Source of the DNA: Actinomycetota bacterium
Lineage (GTDB): Bacteria; Actinomycetota; Actinomycetes; Nanopelagicales; Nanopelagicaceae
Direction of reading: 5' to 3'
DNA: 8,498 nt
NCBI GenBank assembly: GCA_009706135.1
Contig: WLRX01000036.1
Coordinates: 1-8,498 of the forward strand
The position numbers and the translations under genes were made by a program. The notes beneath the pieces were generated by a model that saw only the letters and a list, made by a program, of their open reading frames with translations, ran no database searches and was not told where the DNA came from. Of the stretch, positions 1 to 7,311 are shown in pieces (position 1 is the first letter of the stretch; every line of letters starts with the position of its first letter).

Positions 1-639
1 AGTGAGATTCTAAATTCAAGACTACTTGGAACAACTGCAATTGCCAATGCTGTCAACGTTGTTAAGCCTTTAGTGTTTATCAGTGCAAGTGCTATTGGTT
101 GGTACGGCGAAACAGGAAATCGCGCTGTCATCGAGTCAGATCGCGCGAGTGAAGATTTTCTTGCCGCGGTATGCCGCGAATGGGAAGGTGCTGCTGATTT
201 AGTTAAGGATGTTCGTACTGTAAAACTACGCACTGGATTAGTACTTGATCCAACAGGTGGCGCACTCGGTCGAATGCTTCCTCTCTTCCGCTTTGGTTTA
301 GGTGGCAAACTTGGCAATGGAAAACAATGGTGGTCATGGATTACTTTGCATGATCAAATTCGAGCCATTGTTTTTGCCCTGGAAAATAAAATAGAAGGGC
401 CAATCAACTTAACTTCACCAAATCCGGTGACAAATCAAGAATTTACGGCCGGACTTGCTCGCGCACTTCACCGTCCAGCATTATTTCCCGCACCTGCTTT
501 TGCATTGAAAATAGCCTTAGGTGGTTTTTCCTCTGAGATTTTAGGCTCTAAAAAAGTTATGCCACAGGCGCTACTTGATGCCGGATTTGTTTTCGATTAT
601 CCGCACATTGCTCCCGCACTTGCTGCACTAGTCGACTAG
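1..639 (+). CDS. TIGR01777 / SDR39U1-type NAD(P)-dependent epimerase family protein, C-terminal part (5' end outside window)
   Basis: The reading frame is open from the first base of the window, so the gene starts upstream and 212 C-terminal residues are visible; family members are usually about 300 residues, so roughly a third is missing, including the N-terminal nucleotide-binding glycine motif. A GTG at 73 is internal, because the 24 codons before it already match the family (a stretch reading SRLLGTTAI). The family signature SASAIGWYG follows. The last ~50 residues, from PALFPAPAFALKIALG onward, match the DUF1731 domain that ends this family. The members are extended short-chain dehydrogenase/reductase proteins, probably cytoplasmic, with no firmly known substrate. 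In Mycobacterium tuberculosis the equivalent gene (Rv2216) lies directly before lipB; here a three-gene minus-strand operon separates them. The stop overlaps the convergent oxidoreductase gene by 12 bases. Family assignment is firm, exact reaction unknown. Confidence 0.9.
   Translation, partial: SEILNSRLLGTTAIANAVNVVKPLVFISASAIGWYGETGNRAVIESDRASEDFLAAVCREWEGAADLVKDVRTVKLRTGLVLDPTGGALGRMLPLFRFGLGGKLGNGKQWWSWITLHDQIRAIVFALENKIEGPINLTSPNPVTNQEFTAGLARALHRPALFPAPAFALKIALGGFSSEILGSKKVMPQALLDAGFVFDYPHIAPALAALVD
628..639. repeat. 12-bp perfect palindrome formed by overlapping convergent gene ends
   Basis: CTAGTCGACTAG is identical to its reverse complement. Its right end supplies the TAG stop of the plus-strand epimerase and its left end, read on the other strand, the TAG stop of the FAD oxidoreductase. 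Both proteins therefore end in the same residues, Leu-Val-Asp. A second CTAGTCG copy at 654-660 could pair with 633-639 to make a 7-bp stem with a 14-base loop. No run of T follows in either direction, so it does not look like a classical terminator. Confidence 0.85.
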
Positions 640-1797
640 GACGGAAAGGGCGGCTAGTCGTCCAGATAACAAGGCACCATTTTGTGAAGGTGCGCTCCTG
701 TAATCCCCCGCAATATAAATCGAGTCTTGTACGTGAGAACTTGAAGCCATCTGGCTTTCTAATCCAGCCAGTGGCAATGCACTCGGAATTTCATACTTTG
801 CAACTAATTTCCATTTTCTCGTATCGGTGCCGTACAAAATTGATAAGTGTCTGCGAACTTCTGATTCTGTTGCAGGCAAAATACTTGTACTAGAAATCAA
901 TGACTTGCCCGCTGGCGCATAACTCGGAAGCATGTTTGAAATTACAATCGTATTTACTAGCGGTCCACGCTTTTGACTATCAATAATCAAAGACTTGCTA
1001 TGCGTAGGACTTTCATTGGTCGAGTGATACCAGGTCGTACAGCCAACTAATTGCGGAACTACCGTTAGATCCAGTAATTGAGCTGCTGTTGTGGCATCTG
1101 TTGCAACAATGATTGCATCTGCTTCGTACTTTCCCTGAGAAGTTTTAACCACGTTGTTCTTGATCGAATTTACTTGAACGCCATACTCAATTGAATCAAC
1201 TCTGGCTGCTAATGCATCTGAAAATACCTTCATACCTTGGGCCGGCAATCCAGAATTTCCAGTGACAAAGTGCCCGATTGCAGTACGTCCATACTCTGCA
1301 TTAACTAAAAATGGATCTGCCAGAAATACTCCAGTAAGAAATGGGCTCAGAACGCGTTCATACACTTTGCCTATGCCGTTAACTTTAAGCTCCTCGCCTA
1401 CGCTTGCCACGCGAGTTCGCTTGATTAAGTATTTAACTAAGCGGATTTTTTCAAGTAATGAACCAGTCTCGGGGCTAAATATCGAAAAAAATGCAACTCG
1501 TGGATCGCCAATTCGAGTACGTCGGTCATCACGTGCCACTTCAATAACTGATGCAGCTGAAACAAAATCGATTTCCTTTGCGATCCCTAGCCTTTTGATT
1601 TCCGGATAATTTATGTTCAGAAGTTGAAATCCGCGGTCACAAATAAATCCGTCGATTAAATCGCTTGTTACACGTCCTCCAGGACGATCACTGCTTTCAA
1701 GAACCGTGACTGAGATACCTTCATTTTGCAATGTAATTGCGGCATTGAGTCCAGCCAAACCAGCGCCAATAACAATAACCTTCTTAGGCACGCACAC
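628..1797 (-). CDS. FAD-dependent oxidoreductase, flavin amine oxidase / phytoene-desaturase-like
   Basis: This 389-residue protein has the FAD-binding Rossmann motif at its N-terminus (GAGLAG, residues 11-16, with acidic E34 closing the fold), followed by DRPGGRV at 37-43, typical of the flavin amine oxidase / protoporphyrinogen oxidase / phytoene desaturase superfamily. A DRGFQLL segment near residue 54, a SPFLTGVFL segment mid-protein and a C-terminal IAGD (362-365) that closes the FAD site also fit a common bacterial subgroup of unknown substrate. No signal peptide or membrane helix is evident, so it is probably cytoplasmic. It is the last gene of the minus-strand operon and overlaps the dehydrogenase gene by 14 bases, which suggests coupled translation. 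The GTG at 1797 is the first possible start after an in-frame stop; a GTG two codons later (1791) is equally possible, and neither has a clear ribosome binding site. Family firm, substrate unknown. Confidence 0.9.
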   Translation of the reverse strand: MCVPKKVIVIGAGLAGLNAAITLQNEGISVTVLESSDRPGGRVTSDLIDGFICDRGFQLLNINYPEIKRLGIAKEIDFVSAASVIEVARDDRRTRIGDPRVAFFSIFSPETGSLLEKIRLVKYLIKRTRVASVGEELKVNGIGKVYERVLSPFLTGVFLADPFLVNAEYGRTAIGHFVTGNSGLPAQGMKVFSDALAARVDSIEYGVQVNSIKNNVVKTSQGKYEADAIIVATDATTAAQLLDLTVVPQLVGCTTWYHSTNESPTHSKSLIIDSQKRGPLVNTIVISNMLPSYAPAGKSLISSTSILPATESEVRRHLSILYGTDTRKWKLVAKYEIPSALPLAGLESQMASSSHVQDSIYIAGDYRSAPSQNGALLSGRLAALSVLVD

Positions 1798-2800
1798 TCA
1801 TTTCACGCGCCTGATCAATAATGCGAGCAACTTCTAAAATTTCTTTGGTTGAAATTGGCATTGGAGTTTTGTTTGTGATGGCTTCATGAACCAATGAGTA
1901 GAAAACACAATAGTTGCCGTTATCTGCTTCGAATTTTTCGATTTTTTCTCCGCGATGAATAAATGCTGCAGATGCGGTTGGTTGTTGCCACTTACCGTCT
2001 TGAGGTAAAACTCCTGAACGCAATAGCCCTTCTTGCGGATCTAACTCTTCGATAACAAAGGCACCTTCACTGCCAATCACGCGCATTCTTGGTCCTGGCG
2101 CCCCTACCACTGCGCTGGCCGAAAGAATAGATTCAACCCCATTTTCATGTGCCAGAACAAGTAGTGCATCATCATCTGCACCACCGCGAACACTTCGAAC
2201 TCTTGCGCTCTTTAACTGCGCAGGTCCAAAGCATTCAATCGCAGTTGAAATCAAGTGTGGTTGCAAATCTAATAAAATTCCGCCCCCGTCAGCGACCGAA
2301 TTATTTTCTCTCCAGGATTGGGGATTAAGCGCAGGACGAAAACGTTCAAATCGTGAATCCATTCGCAGAACATTTCCGATATGGCCATCTCTAATCACTC
2401 GTTTTAAGGTCAACGTATCGCTGTCCCATTTACGATTGAAATAAGTCGTAATAGCAACATTCGCAGAATTCGCCGCATCTAGAATTTCTTGTGTTTCACT
2501 CAGATTGCGACCCATCGGTTTATCAACAACGAGTGCAATCCCTGCATTAATTACCGTAAATGCTTGCGAAGCGTGAACTTGATTGCCTGATGCAATGACA
2601 ACTAAATCAATACCTTGATCACATAGTTCTTGTATTGAAGCGACAATTTTTGCCTGCGGATAATCCTCTTTTGCATGGCGTTTTCTTACATCATTATTTG
2701 TAAGAATCGCACATACTTCAAAATTAGTTGCCGACAACATCGGAGCATGAAAACTTCGGCCGGCTAGTCCATAACCCGCTATACCGACTCGAAGATTCAT
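1784..2800 (-). CDS. Gfo/Idh/MocA family NAD(P)-dependent oxidoreductase
   Basis: A 338-residue protein with the family's two-domain layout. The N-terminal Rossmann fold opens with VGIAGYGLAG (residues 5-14). The catalytic-lysine motif appears as DKP (93-95, Lys94) in place of the commoner EKP. The C-terminal domain carries GGGILLDLQPH at 172-182, whose His182 is the conserved residue near the substrate. Family members oxidise or reduce sugars, inositols or similar polyols with NAD(P); the substrate cannot be read from sequence. The ATG at 2800 was chosen because it begins directly before the Rossmann strand (MNLRVGIAG), leaves a 5-base gap after the exporter stop, and has AAGAAG about 8 bases and AGGA 3 bases upstream. 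A start ten codons earlier at 2830 would overlap the exporter gene by 25 bases and add a tail the family lacks. It is the middle gene of the operon and overlaps the FAD oxidoreductase by 14 bases. Confidence 0.93.
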   Translation of the reverse strand: MNLRVGIAGYGLAGRSFHAPMLSATNFEVCAILTNNDVRKRHAKEDYPQAKIVASIQELCDQGIDLVVIASGNQVHASQAFTVINAGIALVVDKPMGRNLSETQEILDAANSANVAITTYFNRKWDSDTLTLKRVIRDGHIGNVLRMDSRFERFRPALNPQSWRENNSVADGGGILLDLQPHLISTAIECFGPAQLKSARVRSVRGGADDDALLVLAHENGVESILSASAVVGAPGPRMRVIGSEGAFVIEELDPQEGLLRSGVLPQDGKWQQPTASAAFIHRGEKIEKFEADNGNYCVFYSLVHEAITNKTPMPISTKEILEVARIIDQAREMSVRA

Positions 2801-2805
2801 TAGTC

Positions 2806-4956
2806 CTACTTCTTTAGCTTTGAAGGCCACCAGATTTTTGGTCCGATTTCATGGACTAATGCAGGTACAAGAATTGATCGGACAATGATCGTGTCAAGGA
2901 GAACTCCGAATGCAACTGCAAATCCAAGTTGAGCGAGCGGAACTAGTGGAATCAAACCGAGAACGGCAAATGTTGCAGCCAAAACGATTCCGGCTGAAGT
3001 AATCACAGCACCAGTAACGGTTAATCCTTTAACCACTCCTGCTCGAGTGCCTAGTTTTATTGATTCTTCACGTACTCGAGTCATTAAGAATATGTTGTAA
3101 TCAATTCCGAGGGCCACTAAGAATATGAATGCGAATAGTGGAAACGAAGTATCTCCGCCGGCAAAGCCAAAGATATGATTGAACACCAGCGCGCACACTC
3201 CAAGAGTGGCAAAGTATGACAGAACCACCGTGCCGAGTAATAAAACCGCACTGATAATGCTTCTTAGAAGTACGCCCAAGATCATTGTAATAACGAGCAA
3301 AATAATTGGAATTATTGTTTTGTTATCGCGATCATTGGCAGTTCGGACATCAAAATACACTGCACTGGTTCCGCCAACGAGCGACGTTGAATCTACTTCG
3401 TGAGCCAATCGGCGAATTTCCGGAATATCATTCGCGGCTTCAACACTGTCCGGAGCCTTATTAAGTGTCACATTCAGAATTGCTTTGTTATTCACAATCT
3501 TTATAACCGGAACCGGCCCCCCAGGAATTTGGAATCCATCGCGAAGCGGTTCAATCGATGTGACGCCCGGTGCATTTTTTACAGCCGATGTAACGGAATC
3601 AATCTTGTCCGCACTAACAACAATCTGCGTTGGATCTCCTTCTCCACCTGGAAAATGAGTGAGCAATAATTTTTGTCCCACAACAGATTCTGGATTAGTG
3701 GTAAATGTATCGACAGTTCCAATGCCATCTGCCTTTAACGTTTGCGATGTGAGAGCTAAACCGAGCAAAACAACACCAGTAATGATCCACGCTCTACGTG
3801 GACGTTGATCAATTGAGTTTCCTATTTTTGACCACGTTCCAGATAACACATGATCGTCGCCATCAAATTCTGGGCGTCTTGGCCAGAAAATCCATCGTCC
3901 GAAAAGCAATAAAAGTGCTGGCAGTAAAGTCAAAATAGTGATCATAGAACAGACAATTCCAATGGCACCGATTGGACCAAGTCCTGCTGTATTTGTTAGT
4001 TGGCTAAATAAAAGGACCAGCAAAGAAATAGCAACCGTCGAACCAGATGCCAAGATTGGTTCCCACACGCCTTTATACGCAGCGCGCATTGCATCAAATC
4101 TATTTTCATGCAGATGTAACTCTTCACGATATCTAGCGATCAGAAGCAGTGCGTAATCCGTTGCGGCGCCAATAACCAATACCGAAAGAATTCCTTGTGA
4201 CTGACCATCAACATCGATGACGTTATTTTTAGCAAGAAGATAAACAATTCCGCCGGCTGTAGATAGAGCGAAGAGTGCTGAAAGCAATGGAATGATCCAC
4301 AAAATCGGAGAGCGGTAAACAACAATTAAAATCACTGCAACAACCGCGAGTGTGGTCAATAGCAAGGTCGAGTCAATCGATCCAAATGCCTTAAATAAAT
4401 CACCTAGTAATCCACCAGGGCCTGTCACATATGAGGTGAGATTATTTGCTTTCGCTATTGGAGTTAAATCTTCACGCAGCGCCTCAACAACGGCCGGAAG
4501 TACGGGTTCATCATTTGAAAGAACTTTTGATAAAGCGTTTCCATCTAGTGGCACTGTTGCAAGGATTGCCTTTCCATCTTGTGCGGCAAATGCTGTGATT
4601 CTCTGACCTGGAGCAAGGTAATCTGAAATCTTGGCGCTAGTGCCCGCAAGTGTTAAATCGTCAACTGCTTCTAGATGTGAATTAATTGCTGCAAGGCTCG
4701 CAGGTGATGCATTTCCTTCAAATAAAACAAGGGCTGGAAAATTAAAAGAGTCTTTGCCAGAAAAAGTTTGAATTAATTCAGATGCTTGAGTTGCCTCAGC
4801 TCCCTTAGGCAAAAAAGATGAGTTGTTATTTTCTTGGACCGATGTGAGTTTTCCAAATAGTGGTCCAAATACACCGGTGAGTAAAAACCAGAGCAAAACA
4901 ACAAGCATTGCCAGGGCAAAAGGTTTACGAGATTTCTGAGAAGTAGTTCTTGACAC
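2806..4956 (-). CDS. MMPL (RND superfamily) family membrane transporter
   Basis: A 716-residue inner-membrane protein with the MMPL layout: one N-terminal helix (about 12-34), a first extracytoplasmic domain (about 35-195), helices 2-6 (about 197-355), helix 7 (388-404), a second extracytoplasmic domain (about 405-545), and helices 8-12 (about 547-700). Each repeat has the Asp-Tyr pair of the family's proton relay: GAATDY (D267-Y268) and ALGIDY (D619-Y620), as in mycobacterial MmpL3. The family exports lipids, pigments or drugs using the proton gradient; the cargo here is unknown. The GTG at 4956 is preferred: an AAAGG lies 10 bases upstream and the first helix follows after a short basic segment. 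The frame stays open to 5070, but that start would add 38 non-membrane residues and overlap lipB. It is the first gene of the minus-strand operon and is divergent from lipB. Confidence 0.94.
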   Translation of the reverse strand: MSRTTSQKSRKPFALAMLVVLLWFLLTGVFGPLFGKLTSVQENNNSSFLPKGAEATQASELIQTFSGKDSFNFPALVLFEGNASPASLAAINSHLEAVDDLTLAGTSAKISDYLAPGQRITAFAAQDGKAILATVPLDGNALSKVLSNDEPVLPAVVEALREDLTPIAKANNLTSYVTGPGGLLGDLFKAFGSIDSTLLLTTLAVVAVILIVVYRSPILWIIPLLSALFALSTAGGIVYLLAKNNVIDVDGQSQGILSVLVIGAATDYALLLIARYREELHLHENRFDAMRAAYKGVWEPILASGSTVAISLLVLLFSQLTNTAGLGPIGAIGIVCSMITILTLLPALLLLFGRWIFWPRRPEFDGDDHVLSGTWSKIGNSIDQRPRRAWIITGVVLLGLALTSQTLKADGIGTVDTFTTNPESVVGQKLLLTHFPGGEGDPTQIVVSADKIDSVTSAVKNAPGVTSIEPLRDGFQIPGGPVPVIKIVNNKAILNVTLNKAPDSVEAANDIPEIRRLAHEVDSTSLVGGTSAVYFDVRTANDRDNKTIIPIILLVITMILGVLLRSIISAVLLLGTVVLSYFATLGVCALVFNHIFGFAGGDTSFPLFAFIFLVALGIDYNIFLMTRVREESIKLGTRAGVVKGLTVTGAVITSAGIVLAATFAVLGLIPLVPLAQLGFAVAFGVLLDTIIVRSILVPALVHEIGPKIWWPSKLKK

Positions 4957-4966
4957 GACAATGATG

Positions 4967-4971
4967 CCTTT
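4967..4971 (-). promoter_or_regulatory. Ribosome binding site of the MMPL transporter gene
   Basis: On the minus strand AAAGG precedes the GTG at 4956 with a 10-base gap. It is the best Shine-Dalgarno match in the divergent region on this strand. It decides the start in favour of 4956 over the longer frame that begins at 5070. Confidence 0.6.
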
Positions 4972-5006
4972 CGGTCCGGCGGGAGCGCGTGATTCGCGAC
5001 TGGGCA

Positions 5007-5012
5007 AGCCTA
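5007..5012 (-). promoter_or_regulatory. Predicted -10 element of the MMPL-Gfo/Idh-FAD oxidoreductase operon
   Basis: Read on the minus strand, 5012 to 5007 is TAGGCT, matching the actinobacterial TANNNT -10 pattern. A start about 7 bases downstream, near 5000, would give a leader of about 44 bases containing the AAAGG ribosome binding site. No good -35 hexamer is visible at 16-18 bases, so this rests on the -10 and its geometry. Confidence 0.45.
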
Positions 5013-5016
5013 CCTT

Positions 5017-5022
5017 TAGGCT
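5017..5022 (+). promoter_or_regulatory. Predicted -10 element of lipB, placed for a leaderless transcript
   Basis: TAGGCT fits TANNNT and ends 6 bases before the lipB GTG at 5029. Transcription would thus begin at or next to the first base of the start codon, the arrangement of leaderless mRNAs that are common in actinobacteria. An AGG at 5018-5020 could act as a ribosome binding site only if transcription starts further upstream. The -35 region (around TTCGCG at 4993-4998) is weak. Confidence 0.5.
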
Positions 5023-5028
5023 TACTCC

Positions 5029-5682
5029 GTGGCCGCCACAGAAACAATCCAAAGCAGTATTTTGGTGCATGATTTAAAGCACCTTGCATACGGCGATGCC
5101 CTACTTATTCAAGAACAGACACATGAACAAGTTAGTTCAGGTCAGATTCCAAACACGCTGCTCTTTGTTGAGCACCCTCCCGTCTTTACAGCTGGAAAGC
5201 GCACTCTGGATTTTGAGCGACCACAAGATGGCACTGCTGTAATCGATGTCAACCGTGGTGGAAAAATTACGTGGCATGGTCCCGGACAAATTGTTGGCTA
5301 TCCAATTGTGCGACTTGCTAAGCCGACTGAATTAGTTGGTTTCGTTCGCGAAATTGAAAGTGCACTCATCGACACATGTAATGAATTTGGGTTACAAGTA
5401 CAGCGGATCAAAGGTCGTTCAGGTGTGTGGATCATGGATGATGTTAATCCTCGCAAAATTGCAGCAATCGGAATCCGTATAGCAAAAGGCACCACGATGC
5501 ATGGCTTTGCTTTAAATGTTAATCCTGATCTTTCAGCTTTTTCACAAATAATTCCCTGCGGTATTGTAGATGCCGAAGTAACTTCAATGGCTAAAGAATT
5601 AAAGCGCGAAATTAGTGCTTCGGAAGTGATGCCAGTTCTAGAACGCAATCTCCTTTCAACACTCGGTAAGGTGTGCGCATGA
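5029..5682 (+). CDS. lipB: Octanoyl-[acyl-carrier-protein]:protein N-octanoyltransferase LipB
   Basis: LipB transfers octanoyl groups from octanoyl-ACP to the lysine of lipoyl domains, the first step of lipoate synthesis, through a cysteine acyl-enzyme. The 217-residue length is typical of the family. Visible signatures are [13 protein letters not shown] (76-87 region), the KIAAIG motif with catalytic Lys143, and IIPCGI with catalytic Cys177. The protein is cytoplasmic. The GTG at 5029 is kept because a -10-like TAGGCT sits 6 bases before it and the sequence from LVHDL onward aligns with the normal N-terminus. Its TGA overlaps the lipA ATG (ATGA at 5679-5682), so LipB and LipA, which act in sequence, are likely translated in a coupled way. 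It is the first gene of the plus-strand operon. Confidence 0.97.
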   Translation: MAATETIQSSILVHDLKHLAYGDALLIQEQTHEQVSSGQIPNTLLFVEHPPVFTAGKRTLDFERPQDGTAVIDVNRGGKITWHGPGQIVGYPIVRLAKPTELVGFVREIESALIDTCNEFGLQVQRIKGRSGVWIMDDVNPRKIAAIGIRIAKGTTMHGFALNVNPDLSAFSQIIPCGIVDAEVTSMAKELKREISASEVMPVLERNLLSTLGKVCA

Positions 5683-6617
5683 CAATTGCACCTGAAGGTC
5701 GCAAGATGATTCGAATTGAAGCGCGTAACGCCCTCGTGCCAATTGAACGCAAACCTGAGTGGATTAAAACTCGGGCAAATATGGGTCCTGAATACACCCG
5801 CCTTCGCTCACTGGTTAAATCTGAAGGATTACACACCGTATGCCAAGAAGCTGCGTGTCCAAACATTTTTGAATGTTGGGAAGATAAAGAAGCTACATTT
5901 TTGATTGGCGGCGAAAAATGCACCCGTAGATGCGATTTTTGCAATATTGATACCGGCAAACCCGATCCCATTGATCGTGAAGAACCACGCAAGGTTGCTG
6001 AATCTGTAAAATCAATGGGATTGAAATACGCGACAATCACAGGTGTTACGCGCGATGACTTAGAAGATGAAGGCGCATGGTTATATGCCGAAACAATTCG
6101 CAAGGTGCACGAATTAAATCCTGGTTGCGGCGTAGAAATGCTTGCCCCAGATTTCCATGCCAAGGCAGAACTTCTTAATCAAATTTTTGAAACTAAGCCA
6201 GAAGTTTTCGCACATAATTTAGAAACGGTCCCCCGAATTTTTAAGAGCATTAGACCCGCGTTTACCTACGAAAAATCTCTGACAGTAATCACAATGGCGC
6301 GAGATTTCGGAATAATTACCAAATCCAATTTGATCTTGGGCCTTGGAGAAACGCGAGAAGAGATCTCACAAGCACTTCTCGATTTACGAAGCGCCGGATG
6401 TGATCTCATAACCATCACTCAATATTTGCGACCAACTAATCGCCACCATCCAGTGGAGCGCTGGGTTAAACCAGAAGAATTTGTTGAACTTGCAGCAGAA
6501 GCTAAAGAAATAGGATTCTTAGGCGTGATGAGTGGTCCACTAGTTCGTTCTAGTTATCGTGCTGGTCGTTTATATAAAGAAGCAATGGCTGCCAAGACAG
6601 GCGTATCTCGTGGCTGA
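5679..6617 (+). CDS. lipA: Lipoyl synthase LipA (radical SAM)
   Basis: LipA inserts two sulfur atoms into protein-bound octanoyl groups by radical S-adenosylmethionine chemistry. The 312-residue protein holds both iron-sulfur clusters: the auxiliary cluster cysteines C55, C60 and C66 (CX4CX5C) and the radical SAM cysteines C81, C85 and C88 (CX3CX2C). The C-terminal RSSYRAG (290-296) carries Ser291, the unusual serine ligand of the auxiliary cluster. The ATG at 5679 is chosen over a GTG two codons earlier because it overlaps the lipB stop as ATGA, has GGTAAGG 7 bases upstream (5665-5671), and yields [14 protein letters not shown], resembling the mycobacterial LipA start. An ATG at 5706 also has a GAAGG upstream but would cut conserved residues. 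The substrate is the octanoylated domain made by the adjacent LipB. Confidence 0.98.
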   Translation: MTIAPEGRKMIRIEARNALVPIERKPEWIKTRANMGPEYTRLRSLVKSEGLHTVCQEAACPNIFECWEDKEATFLIGGEKCTRRCDFCNIDTGKPDPIDREEPRKVAESVKSMGLKYATITGVTRDDLEDEGAWLYAETIRKVHELNPGCGVEMLAPDFHAKAELLNQIFETKPEVFAHNLETVPRIFKSIRPAFTYEKSLTVITMARDFGIITKSNLILGLGETREEISQALLDLRSAGCDLITITQYLRPTNRHHPVERWVKPEEFVELAAEAKEIGFLGVMSGPLVRSSYRAGRLYKEAMAAKTGVSRG

Positions 6618-7311
6618 TTTTGTCTATCCCCCTGTCGTGGTAGTAATCAAATCCTTTTGGAAATACTTAGATCTTCGATTCTCTTTTTCGGGTGAAGAAA
6701 ATATCCCGCAAGAAGGTGGTGCAATTCTTGCCATTAATCACATCGGATACTTAGATTTCGCACTTGTTGGAACAGCCGTACTGCCCAAGAAACGTTACGT
6801 ACGTTTTATGGCAAAGAAAGAAATTTTCAATAACAAGTTAGCCGGGCCATTGATGCGCGGAATGCATCACATCAGTGTTGATCGTGGCAATGGTTCTGCC
6901 TCCTTTGTTGCAGCCCTTCGAGCACTTCGCAAAGGTGAAATCGTTGGCATATTCCCTGAAGGAACAATTTCAACAAGCTTTGAAATTAAGCAACTGAAAT
7001 CTGGCGCAGTAAGACTTGCAATGTCTGCTGGTGTTCCAGTTATTCCAACAATCGTGTGGGGCAGTCAAAGAGTGTGGACAAAGGGTGTTAAAAAGAATTT
7101 GTTAAGAAAAAGTGTTCCGATCACGGTGGCATTTAATCCACCACTTCATTTTGCAAAAGATTCTGATGTCGAACTAGGAGAAGCCAAACTACGCGAAGTG
7201 CTTCTTGCCAGCCTCCATAAAGTTCAGGAAGAGTATCCGGACAGCCATCAGGGCCAACGCTGGGCGCCCGTGCGTCTTGGTGGTACGGCTCCTGCCCCAC
7301 TAAACTTATGA
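6610..7311 (+). CDS. PlsC-type 1-acyl-sn-glycerol-3-phosphate acyltransferase family protein
   Basis: A 233-residue protein of the lysophospholipid acyltransferase family. The catalytic NHX4D motif is NHIGYLD (43-49, His44 and Asp49); [10 protein letters not shown] (84-93) fits the second block; FPEGT (115-119) is the phosphate-binding block; VIPTIVWG (144-151) is the fourth. Enzymes of this family transfer an acyl chain to lysophosphatidate or a related acceptor at the inner membrane face; acceptor specificity is not readable. The GTG at 6610 is chosen: it overlaps the lipA stop by 8 bases, has AGG 8 bases upstream (6599-6601), and begins just before the short hydrophobic N-terminal segment usual for the family. 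The frame extends upstream to 6559, which would lengthen the lipA overlap without conserved sequence. The gene is not found at this place in M. tuberculosis, as far as I recall, so it appears to be an addition to the lip operon. Confidence 0.93.
   Translation: MADFVYPPVVVVIKSFWKYLDLRFSFSGEENIPQEGGAILAINHIGYLDFALVGTAVLPKKRYVRFMAKKEIFNNKLAGPLMRGMHHISVDRGNGSASFVAALRALRKGEIVGIFPEGTISTSFEIKQLKSGAVRLAMSAGVPVIPTIVWGSQRVWTKGVKKNLLRKSVPITVAFNPPLHFAKDSDVELGEAKLREVLLASLHKVQEEYPDSHQGQRWAPVRLGGTAPAPLNL

Larger units (their letters stand above)
5006..5023. repeat. 18-bp inverted repeat in the divergent promoter (7-bp arms, 4-bp spacer)
   Basis: AAGCCTACCTTTAGGCTT has perfect arms at 5006-5012 and 5017-5023 around CCTT. 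It lies between the divergently transcribed exporter operon and lipB, and each arm contains a -10-like hexamer for one direction. It may simply be two facing -10 elements of the same sequence, or an operator from which one dimeric regulator could control both operons. The sequence cannot decide. Confidence 0.7.

Noticed and set aside
633..660. Hairpin of CGACTAG and CTAGTCG as a bidirectional terminator
   Set aside because: The stem is 7 bp with a 14-base loop and no T run on either side, so it is too weak to call as a terminator.
1262..1609. 115-codon plus-strand open frame within the FAD oxidoreductase gene
   Set aside because: It is wholly antisense to a clear family member, and its composition (many Thr, Ser and Arg) is typical of a shadow frame.
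5006..5023. Iron-regulator (DtxR/IdeR) box
   Set aside because: The arms share only the general AGG/CCT flavour with the 19-bp TTAGGTTAGSCTAACCTAA-type consensus and the spacing differs; facing -10 elements explain it better.
628..5028. Mobile element as the source of the exporter operon
   Set aside because: No transposase, integrase, tRNA edge or matching flanking repeats were seen, and base composition looks like the neighbours by eye.
4957..5070. A 38-residue N-terminal extension of the MMPL transporter, starting at 5070 on the minus strand
   Set aside because: It would overlap lipB by 42 bases and run through both predicted -10 elements. The extension lacks family features, and a GTG at 4956 with AAAGG upstream is a better start.
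5298..5648. 116-codon minus-strand open frame within lipB
   Set aside because: It lies entirely opposite catalytic parts of lipB and has no recognisable domain or start signal.
5612..6163. 183-codon minus-strand open frame opposite lipB/lipA
   Set aside because: It is antisense to the well-conserved lipA start and radical SAM region, has no recognisable motif, and is explained by codon bias of the opposite strand.
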